Of a DNA stretch of 64,000 nt, positions 49,170-61,330 are shown piece by piece (the stretch's first letter is position 1; each line of letters starts with the position of its first letter). The stretch comes from Phoronis australis. Lineage: Eukaryota; Phoronida; Phoronidae. Both the position numbers and the translations under genes were made by a program. The DNA lies in contig NMRA01000158.1 of assembly GCA_002633005.1 (NCBI GenBank), forward strand, positions 428,733 to 492,732, written 5' to 3'. The notes beneath the pieces are model-generated. The model was given only the letters and a program-made list of their open reading frames with translations, did no database searches and was not told the DNA's origin.

Positions 49170-50150
49170 AGACTCCTGTCATCTTTCCTGAGCTCGGTCA
49201 GACAGGGACAATCCATTTCCGGCCAACCGGTGAATTTGAGGGCCGGCACCCCCAGGGGTCTGTCCTAAGTCCGTTGCTATTTTTGATCTATGTCAACAAC
49301 CTACCAGTTCACCCAAGGGACAAAGTTCAGATATCCCAGTTCGCCGACGATCTCGGGTTCTGAACAAGTGAAAAACAGGAGACAGTTGTCCAAGCACGCC
49401 TCCAGCGGGCACTATAAAAACTGGAGGACTGGTGCTCCATCTGGCGCATCAAACTCAATGCCGCAAAATCACAGGTCATCCTGTTCCACCGCAAACGCAA
49501 ATTGCGACCGTTCAGTCTTTCACTATTTGGTGTCAGGCTCACACCAAAAGCAGAGACCACTCTGCTAGGGGTAACCCTTGATCAAAAACTGACGTTACTA
49601 CCCCACGTCGCACGCCAGAGTCAAACTTATGTATCGATTGAAGGGCACAGGGTGGGGCGCTAGGAGCGACTGCCTTCTACTGGTATACAAAATGTACTTC
49701 AGACCCCTATTCGAATATGACGCGATCAACCTGTGCTCCTTCCACAATCGAAAGACTACAGAAAGTACAAAACTGGGCGCTGAGAATTGCTCTCGGACAG
49801 CCCAGACATTCCCGAACTGACACACTACACGAGCTCAACGGAATGCAGACTGTCTCCGACAGGCTGCAGTCACTCCGCGAAGCCACACTAAGCCGCATAA
49901 GTATCCGAGACAAGCCTATTCCAGGAGCACTTAAGGGTCCTGGCCCTATTCAACTGGTAAAAACTGTCCCGACTTGGCAGTATAAAGACAACAAAACTTT
50001 CGTGACAACCATGTACCGGAGCACTAAGGGCTCGGGCTCTGCGCTACTGGTAACTGTTCCGAAGGGGCGTCGGGGCAGTATAAAGACAACGGGGAAAAAA
50101 CTGTCCCGACGGGGCCGTATTAAGACAAACAATCAGTAGCATGACAGCTG
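49170..50150 (+). pseudogene. Non-LTR retrotransposon reverse transcriptase remnant (jockey-like)
   Basis: In broken frames: a [15 protein letters not shown]-type block, [16 protein letters not shown], the catalytic FADD motif in [10 protein letters not shown] near 49340, LEDWCSIWRIKLNAAKSQV, LLGVTLDQKL, and the C-terminal YFRPLFEYDAINLC and LQKVQNWALRIALGQPRHS blocks. The 5' part of the element is missing. It sits in the intron upstream of the ZnF-UBP exons, antisense to them. From 49950 to 50130 three imperfect copies of actgtcccgac...agtataaagacaac follow. Confidence 0.9.
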
Positions 50151-50379
50151 TTGCCAACAAGCCGGCTTCACACCTAAGATGTCAATAACGCTGTTGCCAT
50201 CCAGCCAGCGTCTCGTCTCCAGAAGAAGATCAAGAACACCACCTCTACCACCACCTCTACCACCACGGCCTACCACGTCCTGCCCTCGATCCACGTCCAC
50301 ACCAACCACAGCAAGGACAGAAGGCGAGATCCTCCGTTCCTGCGAAGCTGTCTGAGGGCTTCGCCCTCATCCACTCTAC

Positions 50380-51480
50380 TCGCCAGAATAGTCTCTCGTC
50401 ATCTCAACTCCATGCATATTGATATTTTGTTCACGTCTTTTGTACTTCCACATCTAGATTACTGTGACATAATCTACCAATCGGCAAAGGCTGACATACT
50501 TCTTTAATCAAGGAACTTTAGCCATAACAGGGGCATACAAAGGATTCAACACAACCAAGGTTCTAAATAGTCTCAACTGTGGAGCAAGCTAGCAACCTGT
50601 CGTAATCTCCACCTGTCCATGTATACATTCAAACATAAACAATTATTCAAACAAAATCCTCTTTGACTCTTACAGAAGACTTAACACAAGACCATGATTG
50701 CGGCAAAGCAACATTTTACACTATTCCATCTTCCCTCAGTCAAGTCTTCAAGAGATCTAGGATACTAATTTACATTGACAACTGAAATTCCTTACCATCC
50801 AAAATAAAAGAAAGCGCTTCAATCATCACTCTGAAAATAACTTTAAACTGCATACCACTACTCAAGACTTGCCAGTCACATTAACATCATTCCAACTTCC
50901 TCGCAAACATGAAATAATCCTATACAGAACAAGATGCGGTCTATTCCTAAACTACTAGAAATTTAGACATAATTTTTATAATATTTCGCCTCTGAGTTCT
51001 CGTGGAGACACTCAGACAAATGCTCATGTTTTCTTTGCTTGTAAAGTAGGCAGGGAGCAGAGGGTACAGCTTTTCCAGACACTCGAACAATATCCCAATG
51101 TTTACAAAAATATTCTGATATTTCTCTAATGTATATTTTTTCTACATGGATGTCAAAAACTCAACCCAAATGAAAATATGGTTTTATTCGAAATAGTATC
51201 AAAATTTCTTCATAATATCAATTCTCTTTGTGTGAGTGGTTAGAATGGTATACATATAAAACAACTAATTGTGCCTGAAACTTATTTATTTACATTCGTA
51301 ATCATATGTCATTGTAATCTCAACTTCAATTTTTAATTAATGTATTTCTGTATAATAATTGTATATTTCTTTGTATTTAATGTATTTAACTCAGATATAA
51401 TGCCTCTTGGCGCTTTCTGGGCAATGCATATTCATTGTACTGAAGATTTCGTAATAAACATTAAAAAACTGTTAAGTCAC
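50380..51480 (+). pseudogene. Second non-LTR retrotransposon remnant, 3' end
   Basis: Starts in the C-terminal part of an ORF2: FTSFVLPHLDYCDIIYQSAK near 50430, then degenerate text with FNHHSENNFKLHTTTQDLPV and the terminal zinc-type block THAHVFF-like (TNAHVFFACKVGREQRVQLF) near 51020. The A-rich tail aataaacattaaaaaac lies at about 51452-51468. A different family from the preceding remnant. Confidence 0.85.
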
Positions 51481-53451
51481 AACTGACGGGAGTATAACAC
51501 AATGACAGGATGGCGTCAGAAGCAAGGCATGTGTGTGGAAAATGTTGATATTTTGCATATACTGCCGACTTCTTTCATTAAATGACTGTTCTGTTTGGTT
51601 AGAAACTGTTCTGTGTTTGCTTTCTTTAGGCCTTGCAACAATCTCTGGTACGATTTAATTTGCAGTATTTGGGGAAAATTGTGTTCCACGGTTTAATAGT
51701 CTTTCGGAGCGTATCTGTAAATACTTATTTACAGACGGGTTCCGTGTCTAAGATGCTAAAAAACAAAGCAGCTCGATGCTTCTCATCACGTGGTATCTAA
51801 AGAAGTTGGAAATTTTCGGGTGTGATCGACTTTATTCAGTTATTCAACTGGTCTTGATAAGAAAGAAAAATATTAAAAGTACAGTTACGATGATTGCATA
51901 AGAAGTGTTAAAACATGCACAAATACGCCTAACAAGAAATTCGACACAAATGGGCGAAAGACTATAGAATTAAAACTATTCAAATTATAACATACTATCC
52001 AGGGACTTAGACTTGGAAATGTTAATAAAAATACTTATAGGATGTCAAAATCAAGATTGTAAGCTATTGTACATTAGTTTGTGCAGCCGGACTTTTCAGT
52101 TTCTGTGAACTGGATCTGAGACCATCACTACACGTGGCAAACCTAAGTCTCAGTACATTAGATTTAGAGAGTCAAGGTCCAAAAACTTTCATAATTTTCT
52201 AAGACACTTTAGAACAAATGAAATCTACTTGCACGTCCCAGGTAATATGTCTATTAAGAAAAAAATAAATGTTTCACCTCGGCACCCCTTTAAATTGGCT
52301 TAATTGAAATATTCCGATCACTGTAGGTTTAATGAACCCTCAGAGCTGGGAACATTCGTAGTGAACCCTGTAACGACGATGGAACACCAACATGCTCTGT
52401 TGATAACGTTGCAGTAGTTCACACGATAACAATGTGAATCTAGATGTCGGTGACGAAACACTCTCGTACAATTTCGTACATGTAATTCATAGTGTGGGTT
52501 TATATTGTACTAAGATAAAACCCGAGGTGGTTCGTAGAGAAAAATACTTGTGCTCGGTATGATGTATTAAAAGCTTCTGATGTGACAGTATAAAGAACTA
52601 ATAACATATAGCATGCAAGTGAACATATTCGACCAATCAGAATGTGCGCAAAATATAAAACTAACCAATGGGGAAGATGAGCTAGGGCTGGGATGATTTT
52701 TAAATATATGTCAAGAGGTAGCAATTAATAAGTTTAAACTGAACATATACAGGAAATACCTAAGCTAAATATATGTCAAGAGGTAAAAATTAATAACTTG
52801 AACTGAACATGTACAGGAAGTACCTAAGCTAAATAAACCAAGAAAACCTGTCACAAACACATTCCAATACATAGCAACTCAAATTATTTTGTAAATGCGT
52901 ACGCTACTCTCGTTCATATTGAAAAATGCAATCGAGTGCATTCCGATCGCCGATGAGAATGTTTATAGTCTGGTACTCGCGTTAAATTATGATCTAGATT
53001 TTGTCCTTATTTGCCACCGTACCATAATCTGAACTTGTTATTCCAGTGATTTCCGGATTCACGTGTGCATTGTACACCGATGGTATGTGCACGTGCAATG
53101 AGTATTTCTTGTTAGGGTTGTTGCGACATTTGCCTTTGGGCTATAATGTCAAAGTACTCTGTCACTCCCCAGATAAGATTAACGCGGTGTTGTACATTCT
53201 GACACATGTATGAATAACTGCGTTTTACTCGTTCTGAAAAGGCCACATTGGCGTTCTATAGGTTTCAGGGGTTATAGTTCATGTCCTATCGAAGTAGTAA
53301 ATTTTCAAAACAGAGTTTTTCGATGTAATGAGCACCGCACGAGGTTTTGTGTATTCGTGTAACTGCTTTTGTCGTAAAATTTTGTTATTATAGTCCGAAT
53401 CGCTTCTGAACTCAAATACAACGATCATCGAATGAAATTCAAACGACTCAT
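51481..53451. other. Intergenic/intronic, no gene recognised
   Basis: AT-rich. It contains a two-copy 65-bp tandem repeat at 52702-52835. HDAC6 catalytic-domain motifs were looked for on the minus strand and not found. Confidence 0.4.
52702..52835. repeat. 65-bp tandem duplication
   Basis: aaatatatgtcaagaggta starts at 52702 and again at 52767. The two units end tacctaagct and differ at a few positions. Confidence 0.9.
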
Positions 53452-54025
53452 CCAAGCAAACCTTGAAGGAAATGTATTTCATTGACGAATATGTAGTGAT
53501 CATACAACATATCTTCATTTATTTTTAGATAACCGCAAAAGAAATTCATTGTAAAGCAACACACCGTTTTGAGATACAAGCAATAGGTACAGGCTGAAGC
53601 AGGTCTGGTTAACTCTCACAGAAGTGTATCCTATTCTTTTATTGTCGATGACCCTTTGGCGCATAGTTCTCTGTGGTAGTGTAGCCTTAGGAGATAGTCC
53701 TAACATTATCAATTGAATGACCAGTCTGTGAACATTTTAATATTGTTATGCCGTTACAATTTTGATATGTCTTTTAAAATTCACAAGATTAGAATTTCTT
53801 AAAACGTAAGTTAGTACATTAATGAAAGCGAATATTACCAGGCTTCTATTGCAGACACAAGCTTTTGATTTGGACCACATATTACCATTATGATATTGAG
53901 GGTGCCGTCAGGGCTTGGAAAGATCTGTCACTTATTCATTTGTTAGAGCAAAATCTTAAATTTCAGGTCACTCCCTGATCTGGAATTTTATAAGATTGGT
54001 CTAAAAACGACTCAACAGTTCTTCC
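53452..54025. repeat. Left copy of a 574-bp duplication joined by one N
   Basis: Nearly identical to 54027-54600, starting ccaagcaaacct and ending cagttcttcc in both, separated only by N at 54026. Most likely two haplotypes in series. No gene recognised within it. Confidence 0.9.
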
Positions 54026-54026
54026 N

Positions 54027-54600
54027 CCAAGCAAACCTTGAAGGAAATGTATTTCATTGACGAATATGTAGTGATCATACAACATATCTTCATTTATTTT
54101 TAAACAACCGCAAAAGAAATTCATTGTAAAGCAACAAACCGTTTTGAGATACAAGCAATAGGTACAGGCTGAAGCATGTCTGGTTAACTCTCACTGAAGT
54201 GTATCCTGTTCTTTTATTGTCGATGACCCTTTGGCGCATAGTTCTCTGTGGTAGTGTAGCCTTAGGAGATAGTCCTAACATTATCAATTGAATGACCAGT
54301 CTGTGAACATTTTAATATTGTTATACCATTACAATTTTGATATGTCTTTTAAAATTCACAAGATTAGAATTTCTTAAAACGTAAGTTAGTACATTAATGA
54401 AAGCGAATATTACCAGGCTTCTATTGCAGACACAAGCTTTTGATTTGGACCACTTATTACCATTATGATATTGAGGGTGCCGTCAGGGCTTCGAAAGATC
54501 TGTCACTTATTCATTTGTTAGAACAAAATCTTAAATTTCAGGTCACTCCCTGATCTGGAATTTTATAAGATTGGTCTAAAAACGACTCAACAGTTCTTCC
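54027..54600. repeat. Right copy of the 574-bp duplication
   Basis: See the left copy. It differs by scattered single-base substitutions (for example t/a at 53894 versus the equivalent base here), as expected for alleles. Confidence 0.9.
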
Positions 54601-54696
54601 CAAGCTCAGAGATGAATTATACCGAAGAAATCGGATACAACCAATTTTGCAATGGTAAGTGGCCTAAACCAGAACTTATTTTTGATAGAAAGCACG

Positions 54697-56488
54697 TCAA
54701 TTCACTTTATCAAATTTTCTCCTATGCCAGTCATGAAGGGCTTCGTAACACTCCTTGGCATGGTTTTGGGACATTCCGGTGATTTCCTTAAGCCATTCAG
54801 TGAACCGCTTTTCTACCCGGTTGAGTGCCAGGTACATTCCGAACAGTTGAAAGGCCTGAAATATATCACAAAAAACAATTGGCAATCAGTCTTATATTTA
54901 TCAGTTGATTTGTCATGTGTCATGTCAACAAAGCGTAGGTAGAATTAGGGGGGCAGGGAACCCTCCCCCCGCTTGGGGGCCGTAAAACAGCAAAAGCGTG
55001 AGGAAATATTGAGTTTATGAATTAATCCCAGTACTTTTAGACCCAAGCAAAATTTAACAATGTGCGGAGATTTAGTTTCTTTGTGCGTGTGCGGGGGTCT
55101 CAGACCCGATTTCAAGTGTCCGTTTCAATCTTCCGGCGCAATCGGTAACCATTGCTAATTATGGCGCTCCCGGTCGATATGCGCGTAACATCCCAGGCGA
55201 CCGGCAATGGCGGTGCGCACTACCACTCCTTTTTTACATCGTCTGCTCCACTGGGCAATGAAGATAATAACTTCATTTTTCAAAGTAAATGGAAGCTGAG
55301 TGACGATGAAGAAACAGAAGCTGTTGGTAAGATGTACATTTTAATCGAAGACTGTGAATTCTCAGAAAGTCGTAATTCTCTCTTTGTCAAACATTAAAAT
55401 TAAGACGATTTGTAAAGCAAGCACGTGGTTAATGCCAACACGATTTTTTCATTTGGGTAACTGAAGACTGTTTTAAACACAGCAATTTTTGCTACGAACT
55501 GGTTGCACAAAATATAAAGCGTGAAATAAACATTACGGAAAGAAGCAGGTTCGCGTGCAAACGCTGTGGACCATAAACAAGTATATCTCATAGCACGGCG
55601 TTGTCTGCATGCGCACTCTAATCAGTAGGTTATGAGTTCGCATCCGTGCAATTTTACTAATTTACATTTTAAATCACCTGTCCGAAGTAATGCCGTCGAG
55701 GGCTGATTATACTTCAGAAACCAAGAAAAGTGTTTGCTTTAAGAGGCAAGAACAAAAATCAATTTCCCCCCTTGCCGACCACCCCGTATTTTGCGCTGCG
55801 CGATTCTGCAATCAAGAGACAAAACGTTGTGCATCCCTTATGATATCCTAGATTCGCCATTTCAAAGGCTTATTATAAAATGGGAACATGATTTGTAAGC
55901 AATGAATCTGTAGATGTAGGTAGGCTTATGTGCAATTCCGTGTTTGGGATGCCGTAGTATATGACGAGAACCTAGTATAGGAAATGGAAACTGACTCTTA
56001 CCACGGGCGTGCATACCTAACACACAATGCATAATTCTTACCAAGCACAAAAACCCTGAACTCCAACCACAAGCAGGATTTCTTAACACCAACACTTTAA
56101 TACAAGTTACCAAAGTGCTCGACCCAGCTACTGTGTGTTGAATTTTCGGTTTATTGTGCCAAAAAATTACTCCGCCAAGAGTGTTTGGGTGTGGTTGGCG
56201 TCAACACTCCGTGGTAAGAGTATTGGTAGGTGTTTTTGGGGTGTGTGGTAAGATTGCATGCACTCCTAGGATAAAAGCTGGAGTTTACCCCTAGACAATA
56301 TTATGTACACATTTGTCGTCAGAACTAATTTAAAACTATAAAGTAAAAAATAGTTGTACCTTATGATATTTAGCCCCTTTCAAACGCTTTTTATGTTCAG
56401 AACCAATACCGGGCAAGGTCTCCAAGTCTTTGTCAGACATTCGGCTAGTAACGAAGTCATGGTGTTTCTGACTTTCTTCCTCAGCCAT
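54697..56488 (-). CDS. BANF1-like: Barrier-to-autointegration factor-like protein, two exons, 95 aa
   Basis: Exon 1 is 56488-56360 (43 codons, phase 0, donor GTACAAC). Exon 2 is 54855-54697 (52 codons plus TGA, acceptor ATATTTCAG). BAF is a dimeric DNA-bridging protein of the nuclear periphery that binds DNA backbone and LEM-domain proteins. Matching blocks are ESQKHHDFVTSRMSDK (BAF N-terminus), TLPGIGSEHKKRLK (helix-hairpin-helix GIG DNA-binding turn, G27-I28-G29), AFQLFGMYLAL and FTEWLKEITG, in the family order. Length is a little over the usual ~89 aa, with a basic tail (HRRKFDKVN). The C-terminal third is divergent from canonical BAF, so it may be a BAF-like paralogue rather than the orthologue. 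The first Met follows in-frame sequence lacking any extension of the family. Confidence 0.88.
55161..55326 (+). CDS. Possible first coding exon, antisense within the BAF-like intron
   Basis: ATG at 55161 opens MALPVDMRVTSQATGNGG, continuing through APLGNEDNNFIFQSKW and LSDDEETEAV to a consensus donor (G/GTAAGA) after 55326, phase 1. Base composition is richer in CG than its surroundings, as for a promoter-proximal exon. No family recognised, and no downstream exon was found on the plus strand. Confidence 0.35.
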
Positions 56489-57069
56489 GTTTCACTATGA
56501 AAAAACAACACAAGTAGATTTCTGAATGTGCAAATGAAAACGCTTATTATATAATCATCTGAAGAAAATCTAATACGAGAGAGGAGTAAGTGTGTGTAGA
56601 AATAGGTGGCGCTTCAGCAAAATGTCTCCATTTCTGCAGTTTCGCTTCAATAGAAAAAGCTGCAAGAGCGAATGAGGCTTTCTGTTACTCCCCATGGAAG
56701 GCCATCATGGATTGCACACATGGTCACTATGACATTTAACCCACGCGCGTTGAATCTGTCGAGGGAAATACGGCCCTGAAATAAAGTTTTCCGTATTCAC
56801 CCCCGGCACTACTTGAACAGCGACCTCTGACATGGAAAGTTCAAAAGGTAGGTCAATGTCGACTCGACTGTCTTCTGAGCCGGTTCGATCATCAAACTTT
56901 CCGAATATAGTTTAAAGTAACACAGTTGCAACAGTGTAACTAACACTCGACATGCACCCAGGCCCTCAACGTAAAATCTGGAACAAAACTGTTAATTATA
57001 AGACACTTATGTCTCAGTTTTCAATTGCTGAATAGTATAACAACTGCAACTCACGCCCCAATTCCTAGG

Positions 57070-57452
57070 AAATTAAAATATCAAATATTGTTGTTTTTTA
57101 TATATTTCCAGGAGATGTTACAAGTTCACTGCTCAGTTGCCATTGTTTTCATCTTTGCTACCTCTTTTCAAGAAATAAATCGTTGCTTTTAAAACTGTTT
57201 CTTTTACAAGAGAAAACTTGCAACCTAACGCGCAAGTACTTAGGATGTGATCCGGCATGAGAACAGTCTGGACGAAGTATTTGAAAAATCTGCCGAAGCG
57301 TATGGGATAAATACAAAACGTACCTCGATTGGCGTACATGAAGCAATATCCCACTCGACCTCATTCCGCGTCGATACGCGGAATAATGTCTCGTGGGATA
57401 TTACTAATTCATGTACGCCACTCTCGGTACGTTTTGTGTATATATATCCCCG
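57070..57452 (+). repeat. ~400-bp dispersed repeat with a terminal palindrome, copy 2
   Basis: Matches 41560-41982 end to end. The palindromic part spans 57310-57445 with arms atacaaaacgtacctcg and cggtacgttttgtgtat. Confidence 0.75.
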
Positions 57453-57846
57453 GGCACGTGACTGGTTAAAGCATGACTGGCACATTTCCGAAGAAATGGG
57501 TTACAATCTTCAATTTCTTCAAAAACCGCGCTGTCGTAGGGGCATGCAAAGATTGCAATGGTAGGCAGAACTCTCAAAAATCGAAAAAAATGTACAGTGG
57601 TCCTGTCGAATATCTTCAAAACGCATATTGTAATGACACGCGAAGACTGACAGCAACGGTAAATACTAATTACCATAAACTCGACTTCTTTCCAAGGCAA
57701 GAAACTAGACAGTGGCACTGTCTAATTTCTTCAAAACGCCATATTCCGGTGGAATGCAAAAATTGCAACTGTAAAAGCCTTGCAGAAGTCTACATCTATT
57801 TTTTTAACGAACACGAATGCAATACAAGTGAACTTCAGTTAAAATG
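57453..57846 (+). repeat. ccgggcacgtgac repeat unit, copy 1
   Basis: Starts ccccgggcacgtgactggtt and contains sub-repeats of ttcttcaaaacgccat followed by gcaaagattgcaa. The same organisation recurs from about 58747 and 60286. A 124-codon open frame (57473-57847) is built from these sub-repeats and is broken in the other copies, so it is not considered a gene. Confidence 0.6.
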
Positions 57847-58308
57847 AATTTTAGCAACGTACTGTTGTACTGCGATTTACTTTGCTAACAAATCTAAGAT
57901 GTGGCTATGGCTATGATCATTAACGATCGAGGCGTATAACCAAACGACTGTTTGAATTAAGGAACTTACAAAGATTTGGAAAATTACTTTCCAAAACTAT
58001 GCTACAAGTTAAGAGAACCTTATCAGCCAGTCTGCATTTTGTAGAAAAGTGGATGACCAATCTGAAAATTTAATTTGACTTCGACCACGCATTTGTGACG
58101 GATTCCACTGAATGGATTCCCTCAAAACCGAATTCGAAAATATGTTTAGCATTTAGTGTTCCGCTATAATACGGACTTTAGGTAATTATTGATTATACTG
58201 TGTTCCTCAGTGCAGTACAAATGCGTACTTATGACTCCTAGGTCGAGCTACAACATTGAGTAAAAACTAGAGACTAGAGTAAAACTCGAAGTTCCACATA
58301 AACCATGG

Positions 58309-58374
58309 CATACTCCGGCACAGAATATCTTAGACACTTATCATACTCCGGCACAGAATATCTTAGACACTTAT
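58309..58374. repeat. 33-bp tandem duplication
   Basis: catactccggcacagaatat plus cttagacacttat occurs twice with no change. Confidence 0.95.
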
Positions 58375-58471
58375 CTTCACCTCACACCAAAATAATTTCA
58401 AGTTCGAGTACAAGAGATTAGATCCCGACTCCTAAGTGATGCTCTGAAGTTATCAAACAGTCATAGTTATT

Positions 58472-59393
58472 TCCAGTGTTACTTTGTCTCATCAGCTGAA
58501 AGACCCGCTTTTTTCCAAAGTCCAACAACAAAAACATGAACTTAGATTTTTATCAACTAAATTTATGTTGACTTTATTTTGACAAAAAAAATTATGACAT
58601 ACTTGAAAGAGCATTACTTGCTTATTATAGGGCCTTAGTTGCCGATAAAACTCAATTGATGGAGTCTTTAACTACAACGAATCAAAATGCATTAACCCCA
58701 TGGCCAACGCCGGCGTTGATTGTACTAATGATAACAATGGCATGTGACCCCGGGCACGTGACTAGTTGAACAATGACACGTTTTCGAAGAAATGAGACTG
58801 ATGTCCTGTCCAATTTCTTCGAAAACACACTGTTTCAAGGGTATTCGCAGATTGCAACGGTAGACAGGATTTTCAAAACTGGATCCCGTTCGAGAAAATT
58901 TGATAGTGGCGTTGTCGATTTTCTTCAAAACGCCATGTTGCAATGACTCTTACTTTACAACGGTAAAAGGAACTTCTTTTTTCAAAGGAACTAAGCAGTG
59001 ACACTATCCAATGTCTTCGAAACTCCATGATGCGGTGGCATAGAAATGTTGCATTATTAAAAAAACTCCACTTCTGTGTCTTTAATGAATACGTTTCAAG
59101 TGAAAATCAGATAAAATAAATTTTAACATTCTACCGTTGTAGTGCGGTTTACTCTGCTAACAAACCCACGACAGTGATTTTCCCACCATTCCCTACAAAG
59201 ATTTGGAAAATAACTGCAGCCAGGCACTACGCAAAACATTATAAATGTGGTCGCCCGAGATACAGTACAACACTTACGTAACCGAACGTTTGTTGTTGCT
59301 ATAGTCTTACACGTCTTGTTGCTTCACAGGGGTGTGTCTGAAACTGACGCGTGGTTTCCTTGTTGCCCATGCGAGTTTGAAAAATAGCGGCTG
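58472..59393. repeat. ~920-bp duplicated segment, copy 1
   Basis: Near-identical to 60011-60931. Includes a ccgggcacgtgac unit (58747) and its ttcttcgaaaac sub-repeats. The second copy begins directly after a single N at 60010. Confidence 0.9.
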
Positions 59394-59640
59394 CCACTTA
59401 AAGTCACTATTTCCTTTACTTTCGCCTGCTTAGATCACAAATTAAGCTTTGCCAATCTAAAGATATCACTAAAATTAACTCTTTTCGTAAATTACAACCA
59501 TGTGCATACTCTCGTTATTTTACTATTAATTTTTTTTAAATTTATAAAAAGTGGGCGGACCTTGAGCCAAACCTCTGTATGCAGGGTTGCCAGTGAGAGA
59601 TTACCCATAATGCACACGAATCAGCTGACGGAAAAGAAAC

Positions 59641-59662
59641 ATGTCAAGCACAAGCGGTCGAG
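59641..59662 (+). CDS. Possible tiny first coding exon
   Basis: ATG TCA AGC ACA AGC GGT CGA G followed by the strong donor GTGAGT; the ATG has an A at -3. Only seven codons, no downstream exon identified. It lies between the two copies of a duplicated segment. Recorded because the start and donor are both good; a chance match is quite possible. Confidence 0.15.
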
Positions 59663-60010
59663 GTGAGTTAGGTGTTTTGGGACTTCTTGCCAGCTAAACA
59701 AGAAATCAGAATGTACAAACATTTGGAAATCACAGCTTGATTCTTACTCGTGAACAACAAGATTAATTTGTTCTGAGCCTCGGTTCTCTCAACTAGTTCT
59801 GTCGCTATCCCGAGTCATTCGAAGTCGACCGTGTACTTGTCTATATTACATAATATACAGGCTACCCTACAGCCTCGTGAGTTGTGTTCAATTTTAAATC
59901 TGCAATCGAGTCTTAGTGATTCATGACTTCGCCGAGCTTGGTTGATAACGTTTCCTCTTCTGGGAGATTATGTACAACTCGGAGGTGCACGATATCAGTT
60001 GCTTACGAAN

Positions 60011-60931
60011 TCCAGTGTTACTTTGTCTCATCAGCTGAAAGACCCGCTTTTTTCCAAAGTCCAACAACAAAAACATGAACTTAGATATTTATCAACTAAA
60101 TTTATGTTGACTTTATTTTGACAAAAAAAATTATGACATACTTGAAAGAGCATTACTTGCTTATTACAGGGCCTTAGTTGCCCATAAAACTCAATTGATG
60201 GAGTCTTTAACTACAACGAATCAAAATGCATTAACCCCATGGCCAACGCCGTCGTTGATTGTACTAATGATAACAATGGCATGTGACCCCGGACACGTGA
60301 CTTGTTGAACAATGACACGTTTTCGAAGAAATGAGACTGATGTCCTGTCCAATTTCTTCGAAAACACACTGTTTCAAGGGTATTCGCAGATTGCAACGGT
60401 AGACAGGATTTTGAAGACTGGATCCCGTTCGAGAAAATTTGATAGTGGCGTTGTCGATCTTCTTCAAAACGCCATGTTGCAATGACTCTTACTTTACAAC
60501 GGTAAAAGGAACTTCTTTTTCCAAAGCAACTAAGCAGTGACACTATCCAATGTCTTCGAAACTCCATGATGCGGTGGCATAGAAATGTTGCAACATTAAA
60601 AAAACTCCACTTCTGTGTCTTTAATGAATACGTTTCAAGTGAAAATCAGATAAAATAAATTTTAACATTCTACTGTTGTAGTGCGGTTTACTCTGCTAAC
60701 AAATCCACGACGGTGGTTTTCCCACCATTCCCTACAAAGATTTGGAAAATGACTGCAGCTAGGCACTACGCAAAACATAATAACGTGGTCGCCTGAGATA
60801 CAGTAGAACACTTACGTAACAGAACGTTTGTTGTTGCTATAGAGTCTGACACGTCTTGTTGCTTCCGAGGTGGGTCTGAAACTGACGCGTTGTTTCCTTG
60901 TTGCCCATGCGAGTTTGAAAAACAGCTGCTG
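60011..60931. repeat. ~920-bp duplicated segment, copy 2
   Basis: Second copy of 58472-59393, differing by scattered substitutions. Preceded by a single N, the same junction signature as at 11515 and 54026. Confidence 0.9.
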
Positions 60932-61231
60932 TCATTGATATATTGATTTACGGTTTCTATTGTGCCTTTATGTACTTTCATTTAAAAAGATTTATGTCAT
61001 CATATTTTCTCTGTGCGTGTGGGTAACAATAGGTATACCTCCACTTGCCAGTAAAGTCCAAATGAAGGCATTAATTATAGTTAGTCTCCGTCAATTTGAA
61101 ATGATTTCAGTTCTTCGGGTTAACTATAGTACTTCCATTCGGTCTTATGAGGCTCGCACATCCAGAGTAAGTGATGTTGAAAGTTCAAACAACTGAAACG
61201 TAGCGAACGGATATCTTACTGTAAAGGTGCC

Positions 61232-61330
61232 ACAATGTCCCCACAATTCCACATCACCCTACAAACTTCACAACTCCCCACAATTACCACAACACCCCCA
61301 CAAAACCCCGCAAATTCATAACAGCTGAGA
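61232..61330. repeat. C/A-rich low-complexity stretch
   Basis: Irregular repetition of ccccacaa-type words. No regular period and no coding frame. Confidence 0.6.

Noticed and set aside
49047-49268. Plus-strand frame that seemed to start the reverse transcriptase
   Set aside because: Its first third is the antisense of the WCPHL zinc-finger exon on the minus strand; only the part after about 49170 resembles reverse transcriptase.
57473-57847. 124-codon plus-strand frame
   Set aside because: Made of sub-repeats of a dispersed element, and the frame is broken in the other two copies.
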